From Rickettsiales bacterium (GTDB taxonomy: Bacteria; Pseudomonadota; Alphaproteobacteria; Rickettsiales; JAJNBL01): DNA of 64,000 bases. Made by a program: the position numbers and the translations under genes. The DNA is taken from the NCBI GenBank assembly GCA_021156175.1, contig JAJNBL010000001.1:434001-498000 (forward strand), given 5' to 3'. Under the pieces are notes generated by a model that made no database searches, was not told the DNA's origin, and saw only the letters and a program-made list of their open reading frames with translations. Numbering within the stretch: position 1 is the first letter of the stretch; every line of letters begins with the position of its first letter. Positions 18,044-26,357 of this stretch are shown in pieces.

Positions 18044-18561
18044 GTAGTATTCTCATCGTAGATGATGATAAGGATTTTTGTAAGGCACTGCATGATAGCT
18101 TCTCCAAGCGCGGCTATGAGTCAACATTGGCGCATAATGTCACGGACGCAATGAAACTTGCCGAACAATTCAATCCGGAATGGGCTTTGGTTGATTTAAA
18201 TATGCCAGGACCTTCAGGACTGGAACTGATACCGCAACTGCTCAAGATTGATCCTGAAACCCGCATTGTTGTGTTGACCGGTTATGCTAATATCAATACT
18301 GCGGTAGAGGCCATTAAGCTTGGAGCAATGCATTATCTTTCGAAGCCGGTTTCGACCGAAGAAATCATCGCCGCTTTCCATAAAGAAGAAGGCGATCCCA
18401 CCATACCTGTAACTCCGGAAACTTTGAAACTTGATGAAGCGGAACGTGAACATATTTTGATAATCTATGATCGTAACCGCCGGAACATCTCCGCAACCGC
18501 CCGTGAACTCGGTATGCACCGACGCACTTTGCAACGGAAACTGGATAAATTGCGTATTTAA
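18040..18561 (+). CDS. regA: RegA/PrrA/ActR-type response regulator
   Basis: A 173-residue regulator with a receiver domain (about 1-120; acidic DDD at 8-10, phospho-acceptor Asp52, Lys102) and a C-terminal Fis-type helix-turn-helix (about 148-170, ISATARELGMHRRTLQRKL) that closely matches the nearly invariant RegA recognition helix. A proline-bearing linker separates the domains. Translation is coupled to regB by the ATGA overlap. Expected targets are redox-controlled respiratory genes, and the near-consensus box at 16788 suggests autoregulation and control of the neighbouring receptor operon. Confidence 0.94.
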   Translation: MSSILIVDDDKDFCKALHDSFSKRGYESTLAHNVTDAMKLAEQFNPEWALVDLNMPGPSGLELIPQLLKIDPETRIVVLTGYANINTAVEAIKLGAMHYLSKPVSTEEIIAAFHKEEGDPTIPVTPETLKLDEAEREHILIIYDRNRRNISATARELGMHRRTLQRKLDKLRI

Positions 18562-18624
18562 TGCTGCTTCAGGATTTGCACGTTTCAGGGGAGGTGAAGC
18601 TGATTTCACTCCAACGCGTCTCGT

Positions 18625-18667
18625 AGGGTCGAAAAGTCATTATATTATATAATAACTCGCCGACCCT
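18625..18667. terminator. Long imperfect hairpin between convergent regA and histone-like gene
   Basis: Two 21-nt arms pair around one central base: outer stem AGGGTCG/CGACCCT, a three-base mismatch, and an inner AT-rich stem (AGTCATTATAT with one mismatch). Its place between two convergent genes suggests a bidirectional transcript end. Confidence 0.5.
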
Positions 18668-18747
18668 TCCGAGTCCGGAAATGATTCAAAAACACACAGA
18701 ACGACTCTGACGCTAAAAAGCTGGTCGAAATGTGATGAGGTTAATGC

Positions 18748-18936
18748 CTATTTCTTTTTTGCTGGCTTTTTAGCAGCAGCTGGCTTTTTAGCAGCAGCCG
18801 GTTTCTTAGCGGCAGCCGGTTTCTTAGCGACAGCCGGTTTCTTAGCGACAGCCGGTTTCTTAGCAGCGGTTGGTTTCTTAGCGGGCTTTTTCGCTGCCGG
18901 TTTTTTTGTGGTCTTCGTACTGGTAGATTTTTTCAT
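18748..18936 (-). CDS. Histone H1-like Lys/Ala/Pro-rich DNA-binding protein
   Basis: A 62-residue, extremely basic protein made almost wholly of K, A, P, T and V. After MKKSTSTKTTKK it runs through repeats of AAKKPA and ends KPAKKK. It resembles bacterial H1 C-terminal-tail proteins (chlamydial Hc1/Hc2 and Bordetella BpH1 type), which compact DNA. A strong AAGGAGAT ribosome site lies 6 nt upstream of the ATG, supporting real translation. It stands alone with about 145 nt on the upstream side. Low-complexity composition means that function is inferred from charge only. Confidence 0.75.
   Translation of the reverse strand: MKKSTSTKTTKKPAAKKPAKKPTAAKKPAVAKKPAVAKKPAAAKKPAAAKKPAAAKKPAKKK
18764..18886 (-). 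repeat. 18-bp tandem repeats encoding the PAAAKK units
   Basis: Six 18-bp units plus a partial seventh, such as GGTTTCTTAGCGACAGCC, are arranged head to tail inside the histone-like gene. Two adjacent copies at 18818-18853 are identical, which suggests recent slippage. Repeat number may vary between strains without breaking the frame. Confidence 0.85.
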
Positions 18937-19083
18937 TTATATCTCCTTTAGAAAATGAAGTCTTCATATAGAGATACAATAGTAAAAAAACCCTTAATAA
19001 CAAACTAGCAGTTTTATTTTTTTATGATTGAGCTGTTGATCAATCGGAGATGTTGCCCCAAACGTTTTGGCGGAGCGATTCAG

Positions 19084-20703
19084 CTACACTATTGCCAAAT
19101 AACGTTGGGCCACCGCCTCGGCGATTTTAATGCCATCCACTCCTGCGGAAAGAATGCCGCCCGCATAGCCCGCACCTTCACCCGCCGGAAATAATCCCTT
19201 TGTGTTAAGGCTTTGGAATGTCTCATCGCGCTTGATACGAATGGGCGAGGATGTCCGCGTCTCGACGCCGGTTAGCACCGCATCCGCCATATCGTAGCCA
19301 CGTATCTGGCGCGCCATTGCAGGAAGCGCTTCGCGGATTGCAGCAATAGCATAATCGGGAAGGCAGGAGGAAAGATCGGTCGGCGTTACACCTGGCTTGT
19401 AGGAAGGAATAACACTCCCCAGTGACGTGGATGAACGTCCCGCAATAAAATCACCTACACGCTGTGCCGGTGCGGCATAGGTGCTCCCACCCGCGATGAA
19501 TGCGGCAGATTCCCATTTACGTTGGAATGCAACACCGGCAAGTGGGCTGCCCGGGTAATCCTCCGGCGTGATACCTACCACAATACCCGCATTAGCATTA
19601 CGTTCAGCGCGTGAATATTGGCTCATGCCATTGGTCACAACACGATTTTCTTCGGAGGTGGCAGCTACCACCGTGCCGCCCGGACACATGCAAAAACTGT
19701 AGACGTCGCGTCCATTGCTAGCATGATGCACAAGTTTATAATCCGCAGCACCTAAAATAGGATTTCCTGCAAAACTTCCGAAGCGCGCAGTATCAATAAG
19801 CGATTGCGGATGCTCAATGCGAAAACCTACGGAGAACGGCTTGGCTTCAATATAAACACCACGATCATAAAGCATTTGGAATGTATCACGCGAGCTATGC
19901 CCAATGGCAAGCACCACACTATCCGTGGCGATATGCTCACCACTGCTAAGCACCACACCGCGCACACAGCGCACACCATCACTGCCGGTTTCAATATCAA
20001 TATCCGTCACACGGGATTCAAAACGGTATTCGCCGCCGAGCAATTCGATGGTCGCACGCATATTCTCAACCATCTTCACAAGGCGGAACGTGCCGATATG
20101 CGGATGCGCTTCGGTCAAGATTTCCGGGGGCGCCTCCGCCTTCACAAACTCCGTTAGCACTTTACGTCCCAGATGACGCGGATCCTTGATCTGGCTATAA
20201 AGTTTACCGTCGGAAAACGTACCTGCACCGCCTTCGCCATACTGTACGTTAGATTCCGTGTTGAGCTTAGATTTCCGCCATAGTCCCCAGGTATCCTTAG
20301 TGCGTTCGCGCACCACTTTCCCGCGCTCTAGGATAATGGGTCTAAACCCCATCTGTGCCAACACCAATGCCGCAAATAACCCACAGGGTCCCGCACCAAT
20401 CACTATTGGACGGTGGACGAGATTCTCCGGCGCTTTAGCGACAAAACGGTACTCAATATCCGGCGTCGGCTTCACATCTTTATCGTTAGCAAAACGCTTT
20501 AGCACCGCCGCTTCATCCTTCACCTCCACATCAAGTGAATAGATCAGCGTGATGTCCGATCGTTTGCGTGCGTCATGCGCACGGCGAAATACGGCGCAGG
20601 AAATCAGATCCCCCGGCGCAATACGCAACCGGGCAATTGCTGCCTCTGCAATAGCCTCAGCAGAATGATCGAGTGGGAGTTTGATTTCAGTCAGACGGAG
20701 CAT
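19084..20703 (-). CDS. FAD-dependent dehydrogenase, COG2509 type
   Basis: A 539-residue flavoprotein. An N-terminal alpha/beta domain (1-90) with RRAHDARKRSDI precedes the FAD Rossmann motif VIGAGPCGLFAALVLAQMG (about 97-115). A second conserved region is YGEGGAGTFSDGKL (about 155-168), and VLAIGHSSRD is the NAD-type GD-like motif. Near the C-terminus, FPAGEGAGYAGGILSAGVDG completes FAD binding. Family members are uncharacterised dehydrogenases of broad bacterial distribution, and length is typical. It begins 2 nt after ridA, so the two are co-transcribed. RidA removes reactive imines made by flavin or PLP enzymes, so a link to amine or imine oxidation is possible. Confidence 0.85.
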   Translation of the reverse strand: MLRLTEIKLPLDHSAEAIAEAAIARLRIAPGDLISCAVFRRAHDARKRSDITLIYSLDVEVKDEAAVLKRFANDKDVKPTPDIEYRFVAKAPENLVHRPIVIGAGPCGLFAALVLAQMGFRPIILERGKVVRERTKDTWGLWRKSKLNTESNVQYGEGGAGTFSDGKLYSQIKDPRHLGRKVLTEFVKAEAPPEILTEAHPHIGTFRLVKMVENMRATIELLGGEYRFESRVTDIDIETGSDGVRCVRGVVLSSGEHIATDSVVLAIGHSSRDTFQMLYDRGVYIEAKPFSVGFRIEHPQSLIDTARFGSFAGNPILGAADYKLVHHASNGRDVYSFCMCPGGTVVAATSEENRVVTNGMSQYSRAERNANAGIVVGITPEDYPGSPLAGVAFQRKWESAAFIAGGSTYAAPAQRVGDFIAGRSSTSLGSVIPSYKPGVTPTDLSSCLPDYAIAAIREALPAMARQIRGYDMADAVLTGVETRTSSPIRIKRDETFQSLNTKGLFPAGEGAGYAGGILSAGVDGIKIAEAVAQRYLAIV

Positions 20704-20705
20704 AG

Positions 20706-21059
20706 TTACAATGCCGCTTCCACCATAATTTCGACATCATAGCCCGGTGCCGCAAGCTTCGCTTCAACAGTCGCACGCGCTGGCGTTTTACCCGCCACAA
20801 CCCATGCATCCCATGCTTGGTTCATCTGGTTGAAGGTCTTGATATCGGTGAGCCAAATATTGGCTTTCAGGATGCGGGTCTTATCCGTACCGGCTTCTGC
20901 AAGAATACCATCGATTTGCTGCAATACTTCCTTGGTTTGTTCTAAGACCGATTTACCAACGGTTTTATCCGCCACCACACCGGCGGTATAGACTTTTCCT
21001 CCATGTACCACGGCGTCACTCATACGGGGGCCTGGCTCAATACGGCGTATCTCGGTCAT
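20706..21059 (-). CDS. ridA: RidA family (YjgF/YER057c/UK114) reactive imine deaminase
   Basis: A 117-residue protein matching the Rid family: conserved TPARATVEAKLAAPGYDVEIMVEAAL near the C-terminus contains the catalytic Arg (about 99) and Glu region. Family enzymes hydrolyse enamines/imines from PLP enzymes. A TAAGGAGA ribosome site lies 5 nt upstream. It heads a two-gene operon with the FAD dehydrogenase. The short N-terminus and EPGPRMSDAV start are nearer to Rid subfamilies than to E. coli RidA, so the exact substrate is open. The upstream region carries a palindromic element. Confidence 0.88.
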   Translation of the reverse strand: MTEIRRIEPGPRMSDAVVHGGKVYTAGVVADKTVGKSVLEQTKEVLQQIDGILAEAGTDKTRILKANIWLTDIKTFNQMNQAWDAWVVAGKTPARATVEAKLAAPGYDVEIMVEAAL

Positions 21060-21086
21060 GGTATTCTCCTTATCTTAAACACAATC

Positions 21087-21235
21087 TAGGTAGTATGTAC
21101 TTTTCGCTAGGCTGAGATGAAAAGTGTTAGTTTTCCTGAAGCCGGAGCGTAAGCGTACTTTGAGGTACGTGAGCACCGGAAGTCAAGAAAATCAATACTT
21201 AACAGCCAGCATAGTGGAAAAGTAGGTACTACCTA
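21087..21235. mobile_element. 149-bp palindromic MITE-like element
   Basis: The two ends are inverted copies of each other: TAGGTAGTATGTACTTTTC at 21087-21105 against GAAAAGTAGGTACTACCTA at 21217-21235, differing at two positions. Similarity of roughly two thirds continues inward to a central hairpin with GTAC TTTGAG GTAC. The whole could fold into one long stem. The element begins and ends in TA, as expected for IS630/mariner-type target duplication. It has no coding capacity and lies in the divergent promoter region between ridA and the RRM gene. Confidence 0.65.
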
Positions 21236-21324
21236 ACAGAATCTGAGTGGTTTTCAAGCCTTATGATGGACTTACCCTCACGAACGCCCTAGTATCTGAA
21301 CCCTTAGAGTATCAAGGAGCTACT

Positions 21325-21570
21325 ATGAAAATTATCGTCCTTAACCTACACCGAAGCACCACGAGCCAAGAGTTGACTGCATTATTCCAGAAATTTGGGA
21401 AAGTAGCATCCTGTGACTTAGTCATGGATAGAGAAACTGGCCAATCCAAAGGTTTTGGGTTTGTCGAAATGAATGATGTGGCGGAAGCCGAGGCTGCGAT
21501 AGCAAAACTGCACGGTACCTTGCTCGCCAATCATAAACTCCGTGTAAAAGTGGCTGACGAGAACAGATAA
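21325..21570 (+). CDS. Single-RRM RNA-binding protein
   Basis: An 81-residue protein that is one RNA recognition motif: RNP2 KIIVLNLH at 2-9 and RNP1 KGFGFVEM at about 41-48, with the beta-alpha-beta order complete and a short basic tail. The ATG at 21325 is preferred because the RRM fold begins there; an upstream frame from 21247 adds 26 unlike residues. An AAGGAG ribosome site lies 7 nt upstream. Bacterial single-RRM proteins are often cold-responsive RNA chaperones. The gene overlaps the next one by 1 nt and starts a four-gene row. Confidence 0.9.
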   Translation: MKIIVLNLHRSTTSQELTALFQKFGKVASCDLVMDRETGQSKGFGFVEMNDVAEAEAAIAKLHGTLLANHKLRVKVADENR

Positions 21571-21794
21571 TGGCAGAGCAATCTGGAAATCCTCTCCATG
21601 GCATAACCCTCGAAGCCTTGCTGACCGAGCTTGTTGAGGCCTATGGTTGGGAGGAGCTTGGGGAAATGATTGAGATTCGCTGTTTTACTCATGATCCCAG
21701 CATTAGCTCTAGTCTAAAATTCTTGAGAAAAACCCCGTGGGCACGCAAGAAAGTTGAGGAATTGTATATCCGTTGGTCGAATAAAAACAGATGA
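21570..21794 (+). CDS. VF530 family (DUF2132) small protein
   Basis: A 74-residue protein matching the VF530/DUF2132 family: [20 protein letters not shown], then [18 protein letters not shown] and [20 protein letters not shown]. The family has been proposed to bind DNA on structural grounds. Its ATG overlaps the RRM stop (TAATG), so translation is coupled to a nucleic-acid-binding neighbour. Length is typical. Confidence 0.88.
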   Translation: MAEQSGNPLHGITLEALLTELVEAYGWEELGEMIEIRCFTHDPSISSSLKFLRKTPWARKKVEELYIRWSNKNR

Positions 21795-21836
21795 TTGGCG
21801 ATTGACTTTTTCACGTTTTTCTTAAAAAATCGAACA

Positions 21837-22268
21837 ATGACAATCCATCTTATCAAGCTTTCTGTAGGACCTGAGACACTTTCTGACCTTGCCGCCTGGC
21901 AAGCAGAATGCCTTAGAGGAATGCAGCAGAACCGCCAAAAGCCGGAACTGATTCATGTGACGCGACACATGCCAAAACGCGCTAAAGAGCTTTTGGATGG
22001 CGGGTCTATTTACTGGGTGATTAAAGGCTGGATCTGCGCGCGGCAACGTTTGCGTGAACTTCGCCCATTGCTTAGAGACGGTGTTCCGTATTGCGGTTTG
22101 GTATGTGATACGGAGTTAGTGCGCGTGGCCCCACGCCCGCATCGCCCATTCCAGGGCTGGCGGTATTTCGACTCGAAAGACGCCCCACCGGACCTCATCA
22201 AAGGGAAGGACGATGATGACATGCCGGACGAAATGCGGCGCGAATTGACGGCACTGGGAGTGCTTTAA
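21837..22268 (+). CDS. DUF1489 family protein
   Basis: A 143-residue protein of a family found mainly in Alphaproteobacteria. Conserved stretches include HLIKLSVGPETLSDLAAWQ, HVTRHMPKRAKELLDGGSIYWVIKG and GPRPHRPFQGWRY-type (here APRPHRPFQGWRYF). The ATG at 21837 is preferred to 21795 because the family starts with MTIHLIKL. The predicted protein is soluble and function is unknown. It sits in the RRM-VF530-DUF1489-Ogt row, with 42 nt from VF530 and 19 nt to ogt. Confidence 0.88.
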   Translation: MTIHLIKLSVGPETLSDLAAWQAECLRGMQQNRQKPELIHVTRHMPKRAKELLDGGSIYWVIKGWICARQRLRELRPLLRDGVPYCGLVCDTELVRVAPRPHRPFQGWRYFDSKDAPPDLIKGKDDDDMPDEMRRELTALGVL

Positions 22269-22287
22269 TAATCTAAGGAGAACGAAA

Positions 22288-22797
22288 ATGGCCTATGCTT
22301 ACAAAACAATGAAATCCCCTGTGGGTGAGCTGAAACTGGTGGCAAGCGATAACGGCTTGGCCGCAATCTTGTGGGAAAATGATGATCCCAAGCGTGTTCG
22401 GCTAAGCCCACTTGAAGAGAATAAAAACCATCCGGTGCTGCTTGAAACAGAGCGCCAGCTGAAGGAGTACTTCGCGGGAAACCTTAAAGAGTTCTCGCTG
22501 AAACTTGATTTCGTTGGCACGGATTTTCAAAAGAAAGTGTGGGCAGCCTTACTCACCATCCCATTTGGTGAAACGCGAAGCTATGCACAAATAGCCACGC
22601 AGGTCGGAAGCCCAAAAGCCGTGCGCGCCGTAGGCGCTGCCAATGGCAAAAACCCGATCTCCATCATCGCACCATGCCACCGTGTGATTGGCTCTAACGG
22701 CAAGCTGACAGGATTTGCAGGCGGGTTGGAAGCCAAGGCGTGCTTGCTGGGAATAGAATCGAAGAATGATGTTCAGACGAAGCAAAAAGTGGCGTAG
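22288..22797 (+). CDS. ogt: Methylated-DNA-[protein]-cysteine S-methyltransferase (Ogt)
   Basis: A 169-residue suicide DNA-repair protein that removes alkyl groups from O6-alkylguanine. The active-site PCHRV carries Cys130; the helix-turn-helix with the Arg finger is in GSPKAVRAVGAANGKNP (about 108-123). An N-terminal RNase-H-like domain covers about 1-75. There is no Ada N-terminal zinc domain, so this is the Ogt/AdaB form. An AAGGAG ribosome site lies about 8 nt upstream. It ends the RRM operon and faces the AbiTii-like gene across a hairpin. Confidence 0.93.
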   Translation: MAYAYKTMKSPVGELKLVASDNGLAAILWENDDPKRVRLSPLEENKNHPVLLETERQLKEYFAGNLKEFSLKLDFVGTDFQKKVWAALLTIPFGETRSYAQIATQVGSPKAVRAVGAANGKNPISIIAPCHRVIGSNGKLTGFAGGLEAKACLLGIESKNDVQTKQKVA

Positions 22798-22822
22798 GGC
22801 GGAACATTCAGGTCATTCATAC

Positions 22823-22856
22823 ACACATAAAGTTCATATAACTGAGCTTTATGTGT
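22823..22856. terminator. 10-bp inverted repeat between convergent ogt and AbiTii-like gene
   Basis: ACACATAAAG and CTTTATGTGT form a perfect 10-bp stem with a 14-nt loop. The site lies 25 nt past the ogt stop and 30 nt past the stop of the opposing gene, so it may end transcripts from both sides. No long T-run follows. Confidence 0.5.
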
Positions 22857-22885
22857 AGGCCATAATTTAAGAAAAAATGTCACCG

Positions 22886-23851
22886 TTATTCGGCATTACC
22901 AATATTGGTGGCATCTCGATTTCCCAGATGCAAGATTTCGCCTAGAAAAAGATAGGTGTTTAAGAATAAAGCTTTTGCTTCTTCCGCTGTCACATCCTTG
23001 TGTACCCCCGTAGAAACTCGATCATATATATTCGAAAGGTTTTGACGTAACTTCGTCCGCCTCGATTTACTTTCGGTTTTTCCTATTACAAAGGCGTTTA
23101 TACGATTCATATACTTACTAGAATCAAGCTTTAGTTCATTGCCATCCACTTGAATTACTTCATCGCTTGGTGGAAAAATAGAATCTGCAAATGCTTCAAT
23201 AATACGACGACAGGTGACTAATGCTTGGCTAATAGCTTCACTATTATCTTCATTTAACCTATCCATTACAGATGGTATTTTCTGCAAAATATCACCACAT
23301 TCTTTAGTAATAAGTACGTCAACGTCAGATTTGTATTTATCGAATATAGATTCGGCTAATACTTCGAAAGATTTTTCATAATATACGTCAGTAACGAAAG
23401 CATGCAATAACGCCAATACACGAGATTTTATACCGGAAAGCCTAGATATAACGTCAGCTGTGCCATTAATTGCTTTGATGGCATTGTTTACAGCTATTGT
23501 TCCGTATTCTCCACTAGGATCCGGCACACGTAAGACTGCTAATGTCGCTCGCTTTGCTTCAATACTAGCTTCCTGCTGAGCCAAGGGTCCCCAATATCCT
23601 TCTTTTTTCCCTGAATCTATCCAACGACCTGTTTTTCCCATATATTTTAAACAAATCTGGTTATTTGTAAAATAACCACTCATTTCATAACCAATCCAAG
23701 CCTGGGTCTCATCTGAGCCAGTCCACCTAGCTAATCGTGAGCACTTTAATAGAAGTCTCTCTACATCAAGACGGCTAAGCTCGATATCATCAAGTAAATC
23801 TGTCGCAAGCTCAAATATGTGCTGTGACTTACTAAGAGTGTTAGAACTCAT
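22886..23851 (-). CDS. AbiTii-domain protein, possible abortive-infection factor
   Basis: A 321-residue soluble protein. Residues about 22-65 (IELSRLDVERLLLKCSRLA ... WIGYEMSGY) resemble the AbiTii domain, a helical module found at the N-terminus of abortive-infection and other defence proteins. The middle is helical; the last 90 residues (RRTKLRQNLSNIYDRVSTGVH ... LFLNTYLFLGEIL) resemble a HEPN-like or related helical domain with an RxxxxxH-like pair, but no catalytic motif can be asserted. The gene stands alone between ogt and the ABC-F gene, is visibly more AT-rich than both, and has a hairpin on its 3' side, which would fit recent acquisition. No partner nuclease or toxin gene is adjacent. 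Confidence 0.6.
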   Translation of the reverse strand: MSSNTLSKSQHIFELATDLLDDIELSRLDVERLLLKCSRLARWTGSDETQAWIGYEMSGYFTNNQICLKYMGKTGRWIDSGKKEGYWGPLAQQEASIEAKRATLAVLRVPDPSGEYGTIAVNNAIKAINGTADVISRLSGIKSRVLALLHAFVTDVYYEKSFEVLAESIFDKYKSDVDVLITKECGDILQKIPSVMDRLNEDNSEAISQALVTCRRIIEAFADSIFPPSDEVIQVDGNELKLDSSKYMNRINAFVIGKTESKSRRTKLRQNLSNIYDRVSTGVHKDVTAEEAKALFLNTYLFLGEILHLGNRDATNIGNAE

Positions 23852-23936
23852 TATTTTTTCCGAATACGTGGTGCTTAAACGTTTATAGAAAGCTTTTAAT
23901 TGCTGTCCAATATTGAAACAAGGTAAATTGCACCCC

Positions 23937-25772
23937 CTACTCCCCCTGCGCCGCTATCCACGCACTCTCCGCCGCCTGAACTTCTTTCTCCACCACCGCA
24001 TAACGTGCGACCAAATCGGACATCACCTTCGGCTGATTGATCGCCTTAGGCGTTGCCATTTCGGCCTCAAGCGAAGCTTTCTCTGCCGTCCACTTGTTTA
24101 GTTCTTGTTCCGCCTTTTCAACGGCTTTTTGCTTGTCCTTTTGGGATTTCTGATCATCGCCTTGGGATTTTTTATTCTTTTCCTTTTTACTGTCGGAATT
24201 TTCTTTCCGGCGCTGTTCGATCACCAGACGACGATACGCATCCAGATCGTCGTTATAGGCCGAAACCGTACCGTCCTTCACCAAATAAAGCTGATCGGCC
24301 ACTGCCTCCACCAGATGCGGGTCATGGCTTACCAAGATGATACAGCCCTCATAGCCATTTAACGCCTGGATTAAAGCAGCGCGTGCGTCGATATCCAAGT
24401 GGTTCGTAGGTTCATCCAGTAGCATGATATGCGGTGCGTCATAGCTCATCATGCAAAACAGCATCCGGGCCTTTTCGCCCCCGGATAATTCCGAAATCTT
24501 TGTATCTGCCTTATTTTTATCAAATCCAAATTTCCCTAAGATGGCGCGGATCTTTGGCTCTGGAAGATTGGTCGTCGCATCGCGCAGCGCTTGATACGGC
24601 GTTGCATTAACATCCAGTTCATCCGACTGATGCTGAGCGAAATACCCCACACGCAACTTCCCGCTGCGATCCATCCTTCCGTCCAGTGGCTGTAGCTCAC
24701 CGGAAAGCAATTTGATCAAGGTCGATTTACCGTTACCGTTGGCTCCCAGCAGCGCGATACGGTCATTGCTTCCAACGCTGAAATTCACATTTTTCAGGAT
24801 AGGCTGGCCTTCCGTATAACCAATGCTTACTTTATCAAGCGTGATAATCGGAGAACCAATGGTCTCCGGTTGTGGGAATATGAACTTGGTGGAGCGATCT
24901 GCGATGATGGCGTCAACCATGTCCATTTTCTCAATCGCTTTCAAGCGGCTTTGTGCCTGTTTCGCTTTACTCGCTTTCGCACCAAAACGCGTAACGAACT
25001 CCATCATTTTCTTTTTCTGCGCTTGCTGCTTATCAAATAGCGCCTGATGGCCCATCAATTTTTGAGCGCGCAATGTCTCGAATTGGTCATAGTTACCTGT
25101 ATACATCGTCAGTTTCAGCTGATCCAGATGGACGATATGCGTCACAGTTTTATTAAGTGTCTCGCGGTCATGGCTGATGATGATAAAGGTCGCCGGATAA
25201 TTTTGGAGATAGTTCTCCAGCCACACGATTGCTTCAAAGTCCAAGTGGTTGGTCGGCTCATCGAGCAGCAATAAATCCGGTTGCCGGAATAGCGCAGCCG
25301 CCAGCGCAACGCGCATCCGCCACCCACCGGAGAAACTGTTAATCGGGCGCGATTGTTGCTCTACACTGAAACCCAGACCCGACAAAAGAATGGAAGCACG
25401 CGAGGGCGCTTCATAGGCATGGATATCCTCGAGCCGTATATAAATATCGCAAATACGCTCCGGATCGGTTGCCGTCTCCACTTCCTCAAGCAAGCTCGCA
25501 CGCTCCGTATCCGCAGACAAAACGATATCAATCAAACTGGTGTCGTCATGAGGGATATCTTGGCGTACCATCCCCCATTTCGTGTTCGAAACCATGGTGA
25601 TCTCGCCTTCATCCAACTCGAGCTCTTCAGCAATGAGTTTAAACAAAGTGGATTTCCCGGTTCCATTTGGCCCAACCAGCCCAACACGATAGCCTCTTGG
25701 AATCGAGAGGGACGTTTTATCCAGCAAGGTTCTTCCAGCAATACGGTAGGTAACATTCTTGAGATCGAGCAT
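23937..25772 (-). CDS. ABC-F family ATPase (Uup/YheS-like)
   Basis: A 611-residue soluble protein with two ABC domains and no membrane segment. Walker A motifs are GPNGTGKS (about 35-42) and GANGNGKS (about 344-351); signatures are FSGGWRMR and LSGGEKAR; Walker B motifs end LLLDEPTNHLD in both halves. The inter-domain P-site tether lies at about 240-300, and a Lys/Gln-rich C-terminal coiled coil (about 520-611) is present as in Uup/YheS. ABC-F proteins act on ribosomes or DNA structures. Sequence alone does not decide between Uup and YheS. Confidence 0.9.
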   Translation of the reverse strand: MLDLKNVTYRIAGRTLLDKTSLSIPRGYRVGLVGPNGTGKSTLFKLIAEELELDEGEITMVSNTKWGMVRQDIPHDDTSLIDIVLSADTERASLLEEVETATDPERICDIYIRLEDIHAYEAPSRASILLSGLGFSVEQQSRPINSFSGGWRMRVALAAALFRQPDLLLLDEPTNHLDFEAIVWLENYLQNYPATFIIISHDRETLNKTVTHIVHLDQLKLTMYTGNYDQFETLRAQKLMGHQALFDKQQAQKKKMMEFVTRFGAKASKAKQAQSRLKAIEKMDMVDAIIADRSTKFIFPQPETIGSPIITLDKVSIGYTEGQPILKNVNFSVGSNDRIALLGANGNGKSTLIKLLSGELQPLDGRMDRSGKLRVGYFAQHQSDELDVNATPYQALRDATTNLPEPKIRAILGKFGFDKNKADTKISELSGGEKARMLFCMMSYDAPHIMLLDEPTNHLDIDARAALIQALNGYEGCIILVSHDPHLVEAVADQLYLVKDGTVSAYNDDLDAYRRLVIEQRRKENSDSKKEKNKKSQGDDQKSQKDKQKAVEKAEQELNKWTAEKASLEAEMATPKAINQPKVMSDLVARYAVVEKEVQAAESAWIAAQGE

Positions 25773-25980
25773 TATTCTTATATCCTGAGGGATTATCTAT
25801 AGGTGGAGATGCGCAGAAGGAGAATATGTAAAATTATTGTTTGTTTTGCAAGGGTTTTTACGGATTTCACAAGGAATTATTCTTGATACTTTACAAGCTG
25901 CCCTAATTTTTACACTTGAAAAACAACCCACACTCCTTAATGATAGCTACAGTGTATGCTAGCATTTCACGGAGAGCCTT

Positions 25981-26336
25981 ATGACCTATGTAGACGGATT
26001 TGTCATACCCTTGCCAGAAGGAAAAGTAGAAGAATATCGAAAAATAGCAGAAAAAGCCGGAAAAATTTGGATGGAACACGGTGCGCTAGCATATAAGGAA
26101 TGCGTGGCGGAGGATGATAATATCCAGGGGGTGTGCTCTTTTGCCAAAGCAGCGGATGCCCAAAAGGCGAAACGGTGATCTTCGCCTATATTGTTTATGA
26201 ATCCCGCAAACACCGGGATGAAGTCAATAAAAAGGTGATGGAAGATCCGCGGATAATGGAACAGGGTCCTGATGGCATGCCCTTTGATTGCAAACGCATG
26301 GCATATGGCGGGTTCAAAACCATTGTAGAATATTAG
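25981..26336 (+). pseudogene. DUF1428 family gene with a frameshift
   Basis: Two overlapping frames together make a complete DUF1428 protein of about 118 residues. The first (25981-26178) gives MTYVDGFVIPLPEGKVEEYR to VCSFAKAADAQ; the second resumes at KGETVIFAYIVYESRKHRDE near 26163 and ends GGFKTIVEY at 26336. The break lies at GATGCCCAAAAGG (26155-26167), where one missing base, perhaps a C in the CCC run, would restore the frame. A good ribosome site (GGAGAG) precedes the ATG and both halves are well conserved. It is a recent mutation or a homopolymer sequencing error. Confidence 0.85.
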
Positions 26337-26357
26337 AATAACAAATACGACGTACGA

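Noticed and set aside
18764-18886. 18-bp direct repeats as a possible CRISPR
   Set aside because: The units are contiguous with no spacers and stay in frame in a basic protein.
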